This document shows positions 52,933-62,123 of a DNA stretch of 64,000 nt, in pieces; the stretch's first letter is position 1; every line of letters begins with the position of its first letter. The translations under genes and the position numbers were made by a program. Source of the DNA: Zhenpiania hominis (lineage in GTDB: Bacteria > Bacillota > Clostridia > Peptostreptococcales > Anaerovoracaceae); contig NZ_JACRYT010000001.1 of assembly GCF_014333425.1 (NCBI RefSeq), forward strand, positions 1 through 64,000, in the 5' to 3' direction. Under the pieces are notes generated by a model. It worked only from the letters and a program-made list of their open reading frames with translations, was not told the origin of the DNA and did not search any database.

Positions 52933-53191
52933 ATGCCACAGATCATTCCGATTAAAAAGTTAAAGAATACCGCAGCTTTCCGAACCATGCCATTCCACCA
53001 CCGAACCGATTTTCACTACGAAAAATGGATATGGGGATATGGTATTGATGAGCATGGAAGCGTATGAAGAAGCGTTCTTAAAGCTGAAGCTATATCAGGA
53101 ACTGGAAATTTCCGAGCAACAGATCCAGGAGGGAAAGGTTATGGATGCGAAAGACTCCCTTGCAAGATTGAAGGCGAAATATGAATTATAA
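52933..53191 (+). pseudogene. Frameshifted Phd/YefM-type antitoxin gene
   Basis: The start MPQIIPIKKLKNTAA is family-like, but the frame breaks after GCAGCT near 52980. After a shift (two bases appear lost) the reading continues as HSTTEPIFTTKNGYGDMVLM, then SMEAYEEAFLKLKLYQELE to the stop at 53189-53191. It is a decayed partner to the pseudogene that follows, unrelated in detail to the intact pair. Confidence 0.75.
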
Positions 53192-53400
53192 ACGGGTTGT
53201 AACCGAGAGGGCAGAAGATACAGCTGGATCGGATCTTACGCTATCTTTTGGAGCGTTTTCACAGTAAACAGGCGGCAAGAGCTTTGATGGAGGATGTAGA
53301 ACGCACCTATGCAAAATTGGAATATATGGCAGGGGCGGTGCAGTTGTGCGAGGATCCGTTTTTAGCAGGAAAGGGATATATTTCTGCTTCTTTATGGTAG
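53181..53400 (+). pseudogene. Frameshifted, truncated RelE-type toxin gene
   Basis: It begins MNYKRVVTERAEDT, then loses frame near 53223. The other frame continues LDRILRYLLERFHSKQAARA, then LMEDVERTYAKLEYM to a stop at 53398-53400, short of the C-terminal active-site strands. With the antitoxin overlap it forms a dead toxin-antitoxin module. Bases 53401-53623 hold further sequence without a supported gene. Confidence 0.7.
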
Positions 53401-53623
53401 TATGGACATTACTCCGTTTCTTTTTCCTGGTTGAAAGGCCTTGCAAAGAGAAGAATCGGATCCAATATCTGCAGTATCTGCCGGGACATGGGTCACATGG
53501 ACTCCGCCTGTCATACCATCTTTCTTTTCTGGCATTGGACATCGAACAACACGCCGGAAAATCGGATGAAAAAACAGTGCCCAGTGTGTTACAATAAAGG
53601 AAAGGAGACAATGGAGATACAAC

Positions 53624-55330
53624 ATGGAGAAGAAACGAAAAGGGGCGGTTGCGATTCTGGCTCTGTTTACGGTTCTGACCGTTGGTACGACCATGCTTCT
53701 GCCGGCAGAAGTATCCGCAGCCAGCCGACCTGCAAAAGTGAAAAGCCTGAAAGTCAGCAGCGCTGGGTACAACAGCTTGAAAATAAGCTGGAAGAAAGCA
53801 AAGCGGGCAAAAGGCTATCAGATCTACCGTGCGACGAAAAAAAACGGGAAATATAAAAAGGTAAAAACAATAAAGAAAGCGAAGACGGTATCGTGGACAA
53901 ACAAGAAGCTAACAACTGGAACACGGTACTATTATAAAGTCCGGGCATATAAAGGGAGCCGAAAGGGAAGCTTTTCTACAAAGAAAAGTGGTGTTCCAAA
54001 ACTTTCTAAGACCGGCGGTGTGAAAGCAAGTGCCGCCTCCAGTTCTGCAATCAAGGTGAGCTGGAACAAGACTGCTGGAGCAAAGGGGTACCAAATTTAT
54101 CGCGCAACCAGTAAAAGCGGATCTTACAGTAAAGTAAAGACTACTAGCGCGGCAAGCTATACGAATACAGGACTTGCGGCCAGCAAGACCTATTATTATA
54201 AAGTACGCTCTTACCGCAAGGTAGGAAAATCCACAAAGTACAGCAGTTTTTCCAGTGTTGTATCGGCGAAGACGAAGGCAAAGGCAGCCGCAACTACGCC
54301 AACGAATCCTGCAGAGCCGACAAACCCAACAACCCCTGCAGAACCGAGTGAACCGGAAGAAACGAACACTTTGAAAGTGATTGATCGAGAGACGGGGAAA
54401 GAGGTGACAGAACTTCAGGCAGGAAAAATTTATGATGTAGAATCAAGTAGTACGGTATATATCGGAACGGATAAGAGTACCGTTGGTGCAGCTGCATCTG
54501 CGAATAAAGCTGCACAAATTTGCCACTATGCAAGAAGAGAGTTGCATCCTGTTTCACAAGGAGTTTTTTGGCTGAAGAATGAAGATGGAGTTCGCTCTTA
54601 TAAAGTGACAAAAGGCACAACGATTCAGACAGGTGGACTGAATATTGAACTGGGCGGATCCGTTCCGTCTGGATACAGTGAACAGTATGAATCCCCTTAT
54701 GGAGATACGCAATATGTGTATCAGAAAAATACAGAGAACCTGCTTTTCATAGGTGCGAAAAATGGAGCGGTTAAAACGGTTTTCACTATGGGGAATTACC
54801 GTATGAATACAGATGAGGCATACCTGTCTGTCGAAACCACCGAGTTTGGAGGCACCACCATTCAGCCGGTTCGATATTACAGTGAGCAAACCACGGGAGG
54901 AACATTGAACCCCACTGCTGCAGAACTTGCGAATGAAGAAATTCTTGCAAACTATGTGGCAAATGCGGTAAGGCTGAAACAGGATTCCGGGATCCTGGAG
55001 ATTAATCAGAAATTAACACAGGGTGCGGAGGAGCAGTCGGTGCGGGTATCGGAATGGATCGGCGATTCTGAATACTGGCACTATATTGGAGGGAATCCCG
55101 GGGAGCGGTATGGCGCACTGGGAGTTGAAGATGTGAATGAAAATATTACAAGTGGGGGAATGGGAAGCAAGCATTGTGTTGCGGTTCAGGCGGTTGAGAA
55201 TTTCTATAAGTCTGCAGGGCATGTACAGAACCTGCTGGATGAATCCCACCAGTTCATTGGAACCGGAATCGTATATAATGGAGCCGATAACTTTACGGTG
55301 ACCCAGGCTTATGCCGACCCGCAGTCTTAA
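53624..55330 (+). CDS. Secreted protein with two FN3 domains and a CAP-like C-terminal domain
   Basis: This 568-residue protein has a signal peptide (residues 1-32, cleavage after EVSAA). Two fibronectin type III domains (about 38-125 and 128-215) carry the GYQIYRATKKNGKYKKVKT pattern common in clostridial surface proteins. A Pro/Thr/Glu linker follows, then a middle domain of unknown type. The C-terminal part ends GSKHCVAVQAVENFYKSAGH, NLLDESHQFIGTGIVYNG, resembling CAP/SCP domains. It is very basic in the FN3 part, which fits cell-wall binding. No sorting signal is seen. A terminator follows and a sortase gene is next. Confidence 0.8.
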   Translation: MEKKRKGAVAILALFTVLTVGTTMLLPAEVSAASRPAKVKSLKVSSAGYNSLKISWKKAKRAKGYQIYRATKKNGKYKKVKTIKKAKTVSWTNKKLTTGTRYYYKVRAYKGSRKGSFSTKKSGVPKLSKTGGVKASAASSSAIKVSWNKTAGAKGYQIYRATSKSGSYSKVKTTSAASYTNTGLAASKTYYYKVRSYRKVGKSTKYSSFSSVVSAKTKAKAAATTPTNPAEPTNPTTPAEPSEPEETNTLKVIDRETGKEVTELQAGKIYDVESSSTVYIGTDKSTVGAAASANKAAQICHYARRELHPVSQGVFWLKNEDGVRSYKVTKGTTIQTGGLNIELGGSVPSGYSEQYESPYGDTQYVYQKNTENLLFIGAKNGAVKTVFTMGNYRMNTDEAYLSVETTEFGGTTIQPVRYYSEQTTGGTLNPTAAELANEEILANYVANAVRLKQDSGILEINQKLTQGAEEQSVRVSEWIGDSEYWHYIGGNPGERYGALGVEDVNENITSGGMGSKHCVAVQAVENFYKSAGHVQNLLDESHQFIGTGIVYNGADNFTVTQAYADPQS

Positions 55331-55358
55331 CATCCTCACAAAACATTTGCAACAAAAA

Positions 55359-55385
55359 GGCGTTGAGCAATCAGCGTCTTTTTTT
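55359..55385 (+). terminator. Terminator after the FN3/CAP-like gene
   Basis: A 7-bp stem, GGCGTTG/CAGCGTC (with G-U pairs), and a 6-nt loop, followed by seven T residues. Confidence 0.75.
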
Positions 55386-55413
55386 CTTGGAGAAAAACGG
55401 AAAGGAATTCAGA

Positions 55414-56127
55414 ATGAAATATCTACGAAGGCTGCTGCTTGTATTACTCGCCCTTATTTTCCTGGTTTCGGCATTTCTGGTTGGCCGCTATGTCTGGCAG
55501 AGCTTCCAGACCCAAAGGGACTTTCAGCAGCTTCAGGAAGAAAAAAGCAAGAACCGGGATCTGAAAGCACTATGGAACCGGAATCCCGATCTGATCGGAT
55601 GGATTACCATTGCGGGAACGGAGATTGACTATCCGGTGATGCAGACGAAAGAGGAACCGGAGTTTTATCTGCGGAGAAATTTCAAAAAGGAATACAGCCT
55701 TGCAGGAACGCCGTTTCTGGACGCAGCCAGTGATGTGGCCCTTCCGACTTCCAACTGGCTGCTTTACGGGCATAACATGCAGGACGGAACCATGTTCCAC
55801 GATCTGCTGAACTACGCGGAGGAATCCTTTTATCGGAAGCACCCAACGGTTTCCTTTGAGACGGTCCGCGATGGAGCCGAAACCTATGAAATCATCGCGG
55901 CCTTTTACGCAGAAGTGGATACGGAAGGATTTCGATATTACGACTATGCAAAAATGACCACTCCGGAGGACTATACCACCTATGTCCGGGAAGTGAAGGC
56001 GGCTTCCTGCTATGATACCAAAAAGACGGCGGTATATGGAGAGCAGCTGCTGACCCTTTCCACCTGCAGCTATCATGTTCCGGATAAAAAGGGACGCTTT
56101 GTCGTGGTGGCGAAACAAAAAATCTGA
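55414..56127 (+). CDS. Class B sortase
   Basis: This 237-residue transpeptidase is anchored by an N-terminal membrane helix (residues 6-28). The catalytic residues are His120 in LYGHNM, Cys218 in TLSTCSYH and Arg228 in GRFVVVA. IGWITIAGTEIDYPVMQT is typical of SrtB. The substrate in view is the large surface protein encoded at 56483, which ends in VQTGD plus a membrane helix. ATG 55414 is the start; the longer frame includes the upstream terminator. Confidence 0.94.
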   Translation: MKYLRRLLLVLLALIFLVSAFLVGRYVWQSFQTQRDFQQLQEEKSKNRDLKALWNRNPDLIGWITIAGTEIDYPVMQTKEEPEFYLRRNFKKEYSLAGTPFLDAASDVALPTSNWLLYGHNMQDGTMFHDLLNYAEESFYRKHPTVSFETVRDGAETYEIIAAFYAEVDTEGFRYYDYAKMTTPEDYTTYVREVKAASCYDTKKTAVYGEQLLTLSTCSYHVPDKKGRFVVVAKQKI

Positions 56128-56143
56128 GAAAGGAGGTGCGGCT

Positions 56144-56314
56144 ATGAGTTGGAATCCGGTTTTGTGGAATCCGTTGCTTCGTGTTTCTGATTTTGCCATG
56201 GAACTGGAGTGGGAGCGACGGTATGGCCGGGATGTTTTCCTGAGCGGGAAGGATGCTCCGGAAGACTGGCAGGAAGACGACCTGGAAGAAGGGGGGAAGG
56301 AAAAGGACGAATGA
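56144..56314 (+). CDS. Small acidic protein between sortase and its substrate gene
   Basis: A 56-residue protein, aromatic at the start (SWNPVLWNPLLRVSDF) and very acidic at the end. No signal or membrane helix. AAAGGAGGTG precedes ATG 56144. Family unknown; such small genes are common in these elements. Confidence 0.55.
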   Translation: MSWNPVLWNPLLRVSDFAMELEWERRYGRDVFLSGKDAPEDWQEDDLEEGGKEKDE

Positions 56315-56482
56315 AAGATATTCGCAAGAGGGAGAAGATCCCATGAGGGGATCCCTCCGGTCACAAACAATAGAAATACACCTCATTTGAAAGGACTTTG
56401 GAAACAGAGTCCTTTTTCTTTTGCAAAAGAAGTTAACACTACAGAACCAAAACTTAATCGATTAAGAAGGAGAGAGACAGAA

Positions 56483-59400
56483 ATGTTTCAAAAACAACAA
56501 GTTGTAACCCATCCGGCAAGGAGAATCCTGGTCCTGCTTCTGGCACTGCTTCTGCTGTGCGGAACTCCAACCTGGGCCAGTGCGGACAGTATCAGTAGCA
56601 CTAGTAACGGTACCGTTCAAACCGGGGATACGGTGCAGGTAGAAGGGACCAATGCGACGGCCAAACAGGAACTGCAGGAGATGGAAGAAACCGGCGGTGC
56701 GGTACTCTTTTCCACAGAAGCGACCCCGATGGCGGCAAAAGACAACGTGGAGCTGACGTATACCCGGACAATTCAGTACGAAGGCTACTTTACAAGAAAT
56801 TTTCGCGTTAAAGTGGATGGAAAAACCAAAGTGGCTTACTGTGTGCAGCCAAAGGAAACCCCTCCTGATCAGGGAAATCATACGGCAGAAGACTACAATA
56901 ATGCACTCATGACGAAAGCACTGTACTATAGCTACGGCTATGCTGGTTATGATAAGCATACAAAACAGTATGTGTCGAAGAAAGACGACGATGATGACTG
57001 GACAGACGATGATGGAGCCTATGCGCTTTGTCATATGATTTTAAGCTATTTATATGATAAAAGCAGTGCGGATTCAGACGCTTTCAACGGCGTCAGCAGC
57101 GATACGATTAAGCTGGTCAAGCAGGTTGCGGATAAAATCGAGAATGACTGGCCGGATGCGCCAACGGATTCCACGTTGACGTTAAATCATGACAGCGTCG
57201 ATGCTACCTGGCAGCAAGCGGATCAGGAGCAGAAAACACCGACCTTTCGGTTGACTGCTCATGAAGATAACCGGATTAATATCAAGCTTCCAGAGGGCGT
57301 AAAGATTCATCGTACACGGAACGGAAACACACAGACCTTTGGAAATCAAAGAACTATAAAAATTTACGGAGGTGACAGTTTCTACTTTACGGCGGATAAG
57401 TCCGTTCGGGGGACATGGAAATCGGGAAATCTGGAAGGCTCCCTGACCTCTTTTAATCCCTACATCATTCGTGTTACCGGCCATCAGAACATCGTGTTCT
57501 GTGGAACGGGAGAAACCAATAAGGTATCATTTTCCGTCAACTGGGTGGAATGGGGCTATCTGAAAGTCACAAAGAGCCTGGAAGACGGGCAGAAGATGAT
57601 CGATCTTGGCATCAATCTGTATGACGGAATCACCTTTTCTCTGACTGGAAATGGAGAAAACCGGACACTGACGCCAAACAAAAATGGAGAACTGACAGAC
57701 AGCTCCGGAGAGTATCCACTTGAGCTGCTCCCCGGCACCTACATCCTGACGGAAACCTCGGTTCCGGATCGCTACAGGGAAAAATTAGTGCAACAGTTTA
57801 CTGTTACCGGTGGACAGACCACGACGGGCGATCTGAAAAATATCACGAAAAAAGGAAATTTCAGCCTCATCAAAGTCTATGATAAGGACCTGGACGATGA
57901 TTCTTCCTTAGTGTTCGACCGGGAGGAAGGGGTCGTGTTCCGCGTTTGGGACTACAGTTATTATGATAATCGTTGGGATTACGAAGATGTTCCTGATTTA
58001 TTTAAAGACGAAATTACCACAAATGCCCAAGGGGAAGCGAAAACCAAAGAGCTTCCTATCGGCCATTATGTGGTCCAGCAGGTAACGAAAGATAAGAATC
58101 ACTGGGCAGTGGATGACTTTGAAATTGATATTACGGATAAAGAAACCACCACTCAACCAATAGAAATTATCGGCAATGTAAAAACAGAAATTCCGGTTAA
58201 ATTTGTCAAAGTGGATGCGGAAACCGGAGAGGTTGTGAAAGTAGCTGGAACTCAGTTCCAGGTCTATGATATGAAAGGAAATCTGATTGTCCAGCAGGAC
58301 ATCAAAGGAAACCGCGTAGATACCTTTACGACCGATGCAAAAGGGGAAGCCTGGATGGTGGGCACCTTACTTGCCGGAGACTATCAGGTGGTAGAAGTGA
58401 AAGCTCCACAGGGTTATGCTCTTGCAAAAGAACCGGTGAAATTCAGTGTGACCTCGGACACCGAAAAAGGGGAAACCATTGAGGTCAAAGTAGCGGATAA
58501 ACCACAGAAAGTAGAACTGGTGCTGCATAAGCAGGCGGAAGAATTTGTAACCGGCGATAAAAGTTATTCTTATGAAAAGGTTGCAATGCCTTTCGTGAAA
58601 TTTGACTTGGTTGCGGCTGCCGATATCGTAACACCGGACGGAAGTACCCGCCTGAAAGCGGGAGAGACCGCTCAGGAGGGCATGCTGACGAATGAGCAGG
58701 GAACGGTGAAAAGCGATCCGCAGTATCCTGGTGACTATAACGTGGTAGAAAAAGGACTGTACAGCAAACTTCGTACCTATACACTGAAGGAAGGTGATGT
58801 GACCAACCTTCTGACTAACTGGCAGCTTGCTCTGCAGAACGCTGGCGAATCCCTTCCGGAACAGGATGTGCAGGATGCGTTCCGGGCCGCTCTGGAAGGA
58901 ACCCTGACCAGTGAGTATCAGATTGATAAAAATGGCGATACTTCGTGGAGTAAACCGGAAAGTGATACCGAGTTTGCCTTTGATGAAACGCAGGCAGAAG
59001 TACTGGAAGCTTATCTGAAGGATCTGCCTGAAAATCAGGTGGAAGAAAGCTGGAAGGAGCTACCACTTGACCGATATCGGGTCCCGGAAGATGGAATCGT
59101 TGCGTCCGTTACTCTGAAGGCAGGGGATCCGAGCCAGGAAGTCATCCAGCAGGAGCTGACGATTGTGAATGAACTGAAAAAAGGCGAGCTGGAGTTGACC
59201 AAGACGGATATCAGTAATGGGGAGCCGCTTCCGGATACCGGAATGCGGATTTATCTCGCAGATAAAGAAACGGTGATTTTCGAGGGTCGGACCGATTCGG
59301 ATGGAAAAATCATGCTGAAGGATCTGGTGGAAGGCTCCTATTATTATCAGGAATTCGATGCGCTAGAAGGCTATCTGATCGATGATGGTTTGTATCCATT

Positions 59401-60244
59401 TGAAATCAAAGATGGCGAAATCACGAAATGCGAGATGACGAATAAATTGCAGATGGGAATCATCGAGCTGCAAAAAGGCGGTGAAACCTACAAAATTAAG
59501 AATAAGAAAAAGTATGTTTACACCAAAACCAATGCTCTTGCGAACGCCGCCTTTGAAGTAGTAGCTGCGGAGGATATTAAAAGCCCAACCGGAAAAATCT
59601 ATGCGCGGAAAGATGTGACCATCGCTACCATCACCACCGATGAAACCGGAAAAGCGGTGACACCGGAGATCCATCTGGGGAGCTATATCCTAAGAGAAAC
59701 AAAAGCGCCGGAAGGTTATGTGACCTGTAAGGATATTCCGGTTACGTTAACGGCGGATGGAACAACCGAAGTGGTGAAGGTAAACGTGAAAGCGGAAAAT
59801 CGCCTGGCGAAGGGCACGGTGGAAATCACCAAGACGGATATCAGTAATGGGGAGCCGCTTCTGGATACCGGCATTCAGATTTATGACAAGGATAAGAACG
59901 TCATTCTGAAAGGCCGAACCGATAAAGATGGAAAGCTGACTTTCAAGAAACTGCCGGTTGGCATTTATTATTTCCAGGAATTCGACGCGCCGGAAGGATA
60001 TAAAATCAAGGAAGATCTCTACCAGTTCGAGATCAAAAACGATGGAGACATTGTGAAATGTAAGATGACGAACAAAGCAAAAGACGGCACAATCGAGATT
60101 ACGACGACCGATAAAAACGGCAATGTGGTGCAGACGGGGGATGAATTCCCGTTGCTTGCACTGCTTTGCCTGATGGCAGGAGCCGGAATTTTATTCTTTG
60201 TAGTGTATCGTATGAGAAAACGGGAAGGCTCAGACGAAGCGTAG
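56483..60244 (+). CDS. Large SpaA/Cna-B-type surface protein with sortase signal
   Basis: This 1253-residue wall protein has a signal peptide (about 1-35), an N-terminal adhesin-like domain with Cys120 in AYCVQPKE and ALCHMILSYLYDK (thioester-domain-like, uncertain), then a row of SpaA/Cna-B domains from about residue 370 (LKVTKSLEDG, FSLIKVYDKD, PVKFVKVDAETGEV and others). Two near-identical domains share the same DNA start (59194 and 59827: KTDISNGEPL). Lysines at strand starts and Glu in the Y-x-E-x-x-A/P loops suggest isopeptide bonds. The end NVVQTGDEFP, a membrane helix and RMRKRE form a class B-type sorting signal. ATG 56483 follows AAGGAGAGAG. Likely an adhesin or pilin on the donor cell. 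Confidence 0.88.
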   Translation: MFQKQQVVTHPARRILVLLLALLLLCGTPTWASADSISSTSNGTVQTGDTVQVEGTNATAKQELQEMEETGGAVLFSTEATPMAAKDNVELTYTRTIQYEGYFTRNFRVKVDGKTKVAYCVQPKETPPDQGNHTAEDYNNALMTKALYYSYGYAGYDKHTKQYVSKKDDDDDWTDDDGAYALCHMILSYLYDKSSADSDAFNGVSSDTIKLVKQVADKIENDWPDAPTDSTLTLNHDSVDATWQQADQEQKTPTFRLTAHEDNRINIKLPEGVKIHRTRNGNTQTFGNQRTIKIYGGDSFYFTADKSVRGTWKSGNLEGSLTSFNPYIIRVTGHQNIVFCGTGETNKVSFSVNWVEWGYLKVTKSLEDGQKMIDLGINLYDGITFSLTGNGENRTLTPNKNGELTDSSGEYPLELLPGTYILTETSVPDRYREKLVQQFTVTGGQTTTGDLKNITKKGNFSLIKVYDKDLDDDSSLVFDREEGVVFRVWDYSYYDNRWDYEDVPDLFKDEITTNAQGEAKTKELPIGHYVVQQVTKDKNHWAVDDFEIDITDKETTTQPIEIIGNVKTEIPVKFVKVDAETGEVVKVAGTQFQVYDMKGNLIVQQDIKGNRVDTFTTDAKGEAWMVGTLLAGDYQVVEVKAPQGYALAKEPVKFSVTSDTEKGETIEVKVADKPQKVELVLHKQAEEFVTGDKSYSYEKVAMPFVKFDLVAAADIVTPDGSTRLKAGETAQEGMLTNEQGTVKSDPQYPGDYNVVEKGLYSKLRTYTLKEGDVTNLLTNWQLALQNAGESLPEQDVQDAFRAALEGTLTSEYQIDKNGDTSWSKPESDTEFAFDETQAEVLEAYLKDLPENQVEESWKELPLDRYRVPEDGIVASVTLKAGDPSQEVIQQELTIVNELKKGELELTKTDISNGEPLPDTGMRIYLADKETVIFEGRTDSDGKIMLKDLVEGSYYYQEFDALEGYLIDDGLYPFEIKDGEITKCEMTNKLQMGIIELQKGGETYKIKNKKKYVYTKTNALANAAFEVVAAEDIKSPTGKIYARKDVTIATITTDETGKAVTPEIHLGSYILRETKAPEGYVTCKDIPVTLTADGTTEVVKVNVKAENRLAKGTVEITKTDISNGEPLLDTGIQIYDKDKNVILKGRTDKDGKLTFKKLPVGIYYFQEFDAPEGYKIKEDLYQFEIKNDGDIVKCKMTNKAKDGTIEITTTDKNGNVVQTGDEFPLLALLCLMAGAGILFFVVYRMRKREGSDEA

Positions 60245-60381
60245 GGTTTTCGAAATAAAAGAGATGGGAAGGGGCTGCTTTGGTGGCCTCTTTCCTGTCT
60301 AAAAAAGAGTTTCCCGATTAGAACCGCTACAAATGAGGTGGCTGTTTTTTTTTGGTAATTTGCGACGAGAAAGGAGGCGCG

Positions 60382-60609
60382 ATGTTTCAAAAGCGACAAG
60401 AGAAAAAGAAGATCAAACAGGAATTCTGGGAAAGCAGAAAAATGGAAAAGGAAATTTACAAGGAAGAGAAAAGCGGAAGTCCGGCTGGGAACCGATCCTG
60501 CGAAAGAATCGCTGATCTACCGGAATCAACGGAAAGTCGAAAAGATCCTATTGGTTTTGCTGACAGGAATGTTCCTATTTTTGGCAAAACGAAAGGAGAG
60601 AAATCGTGA
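60382..60609 (+). CDS. Small charged protein of the mobile element
   Basis: A 75-residue very charged protein (FQKRQEKKKIKQEFWESRK) with no recognised domain. A good ribosome binding site (AAAGGAGG) precedes ATG 60382, and it overlaps the next gene by TGATG. Confidence 0.5.
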   Translation: MFQKRQEKKKIKQEFWESRKMEKEIYKEEKSGSPAGNRSCERIADLPESTESRKDPIGFADRNVPIFGKTKGEKS

Positions 60610-60851
60610 TGTCCGATCAAACCGATAATTTGCTCTATCGCCTGGTTTACGAAATCCCAGGCTGTGAGCAAATCTGTGAACTACGGCTGCTGTATGCGAA
60701 AAAAGCTCTGCAGCTGCTGAAACGAAAAAACGATCGATATTGCACCCTATATGGAGCGGACGCGATTCAGGACGTCGCCGCCTATATAAAAGAACCACCA
60801 GACAGCCATCTGGCTGTATCTTGTGAAAAAGGAGAATCATGCAGAAAATGA
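60609..60851 (+). CDS. Small hypothetical protein of the mobile element
   Basis: An 80-residue soluble protein with several cysteines (IPGCEQICELRLLYAKKAL). ATG 60609 or GTG 60606 can start it; GAAAGGAGAG is upstream. It overlaps the following gene by 13 bp. Not recognised. Confidence 0.5.
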   Translation: MSDQTDNLLYRLVYEIPGCEQICELRLLYAKKALQLLKRKNDRYCTLYGADAIQDVAAYIKEPPDSHLAVSCEKGESCRK

Positions 60852-61819
60852 AACAAATCCGAATCCTGCTCGCTGTGTGTCTGCTTGTCGTAACCACGAC
60901 AACGACCGTATCCGCAGCAGAGCAGCCCCTTCAAAAAGAATATACCTTTACGTCGGAGACCGCAAATTTTTCCTATCCGGCAAAGAAGAAGCTGAAAGAA
61001 GAGGGGGAGAGCTATACCCTGAAGGGAATCCAGTATGAAATTCTGGAAGAAACGGAAGTTTATCAATCCCGAAAAGAAACCTATTCGGGACTGTCCGAGA
61101 AACAGGTTCCTTTGAAACGGAACTATCGGATCGATGGAAGAGAGGTAATCCTGCGCGCAGATGCGGAGGATGTGACCTATTCCGAGAACACCGAAACCTG
61201 GACTCAGACGCTGACTGGAAGAACAAGCCGCCCACAGTTTGCACAGACAAGAGCGGTAAGCATAGATGGAAAGACATATGAAGCAACTTTGATGGGAACC
61301 AGTCAGGAAGATGCCCCGAAACCATATACAGCAACCGTGCGGTTCTCCGGCAGCCCGGATGCGGACTTTTATCTGGACTGGGGAAAGAAACGGAAAAAAC
61401 TGACCTTGAAGCAGAAACAGCAAGAGATCGGTCCTGCCTGGAATGGTTACCAGGAAGATATTGCTTCCTATCTGGATTTACCGGAAGGAAGCACCGTTGG
61501 GAGCGGCAGATGGAGCAGCGGCTGGCAGGAGGAGAACGGGAGGAGCGTACGCTATGCGACCTTTACCGGAACACGGCCTGCGGCCAATTATACGGCGATT
61601 TATCAATACACCACATATGATGCGGCCGTTACCTACCATAATGACGCAGAGCCAGGGGATCGTCTCTATCAGGTAAAAGCGATCTGCTCCTATGAAAAAG
61701 AAACCAGCTTGCTGGATACCCTGCTTCACATTGGAGCCGGCGTTCTGGTTCTGGCCCTGCTGGTTAGCGGAATTTTATTGCTTTTACGGAAAAAGCGAAG
61801 GGAAACACAAGAAGGATAA
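60839..61819 (+). CDS. Membrane-anchored secreted protein of the mobile element
   Basis: This 326-residue protein has a signal peptide (ILLAVCLLVVTTTTTVSA), a beta-rich extracytoplasmic region and one C-terminal membrane helix (about 292-314, LLHIGAGVLVLALLVSGILL) followed by KKRRE. It is a type I membrane protein of unknown role, found here between the surface protein and the conjugation-type genes, and may sit in the conjugation apparatus or cell envelope. Confidence 0.7.
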   Translation: MQKMKQIRILLAVCLLVVTTTTTVSAAEQPLQKEYTFTSETANFSYPAKKKLKEEGESYTLKGIQYEILEETEVYQSRKETYSGLSEKQVPLKRNYRIDGREVILRADAEDVTYSENTETWTQTLTGRTSRPQFAQTRAVSIDGKTYEATLMGTSQEDAPKPYTATVRFSGSPDADFYLDWGKKRKKLTLKQKQQEIGPAWNGYQEDIASYLDLPEGSTVGSGRWSSGWQEENGRSVRYATFTGTRPAANYTAIYQYTTYDAAVTYHNDAEPGDRLYQVKAICSYEKETSLLDTLLHIGAGVLVLALLVSGILLLLRKKRRETQEG

Positions 61820-61876
61820 AGAGTGATGGCAGGAGCCATCGTTTGGATTAGAAGAATTGAGAGGAGAACGGAAAAC

Positions 61877-62104
61877 ATGCAGCAGTTTATGACATCATTA
61901 TATAACCTGATTACCGCCTGGCAGCCATTTATTTGGATTATTGCGGTGATTGTGTTGGTTGGGGATGGGATTATGATTATGCTTCCCTTTCAGGACGTGA
62001 AAGATAAGGGAAAGCGAGCCCTACCGGGCGTCGTTATTGGGGTAGGAATTGCTCTGGGCGCCGTTGTGATTGCAAAAGAAATCAGCGGCGCGTTCGCGTT
62101 CTGA
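61877..62104 (+). CDS. Maff2-like small membrane protein
   Basis: A 75-residue protein with two predicted membrane helices (WQPFIWIIAVIVLVGDGIMI and ALPGVVIGVGIALGAVVIAK) and a short charged hairpin between them. Size and layout match Maff2 proteins and resemble VirB2/TrbC-type pilins of conjugative elements. ATG 61877 follows GAGAGGAGAA. Confidence 0.75.
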   Translation: MQQFMTSLYNLITAWQPFIWIIAVIVLVGDGIMIMLPFQDVKDKGKRALPGVVIGVGIALGAVVIAKEISGAFAF

Positions 62105-62123
62105 TCGGAGAAAGGAGCCTTAT

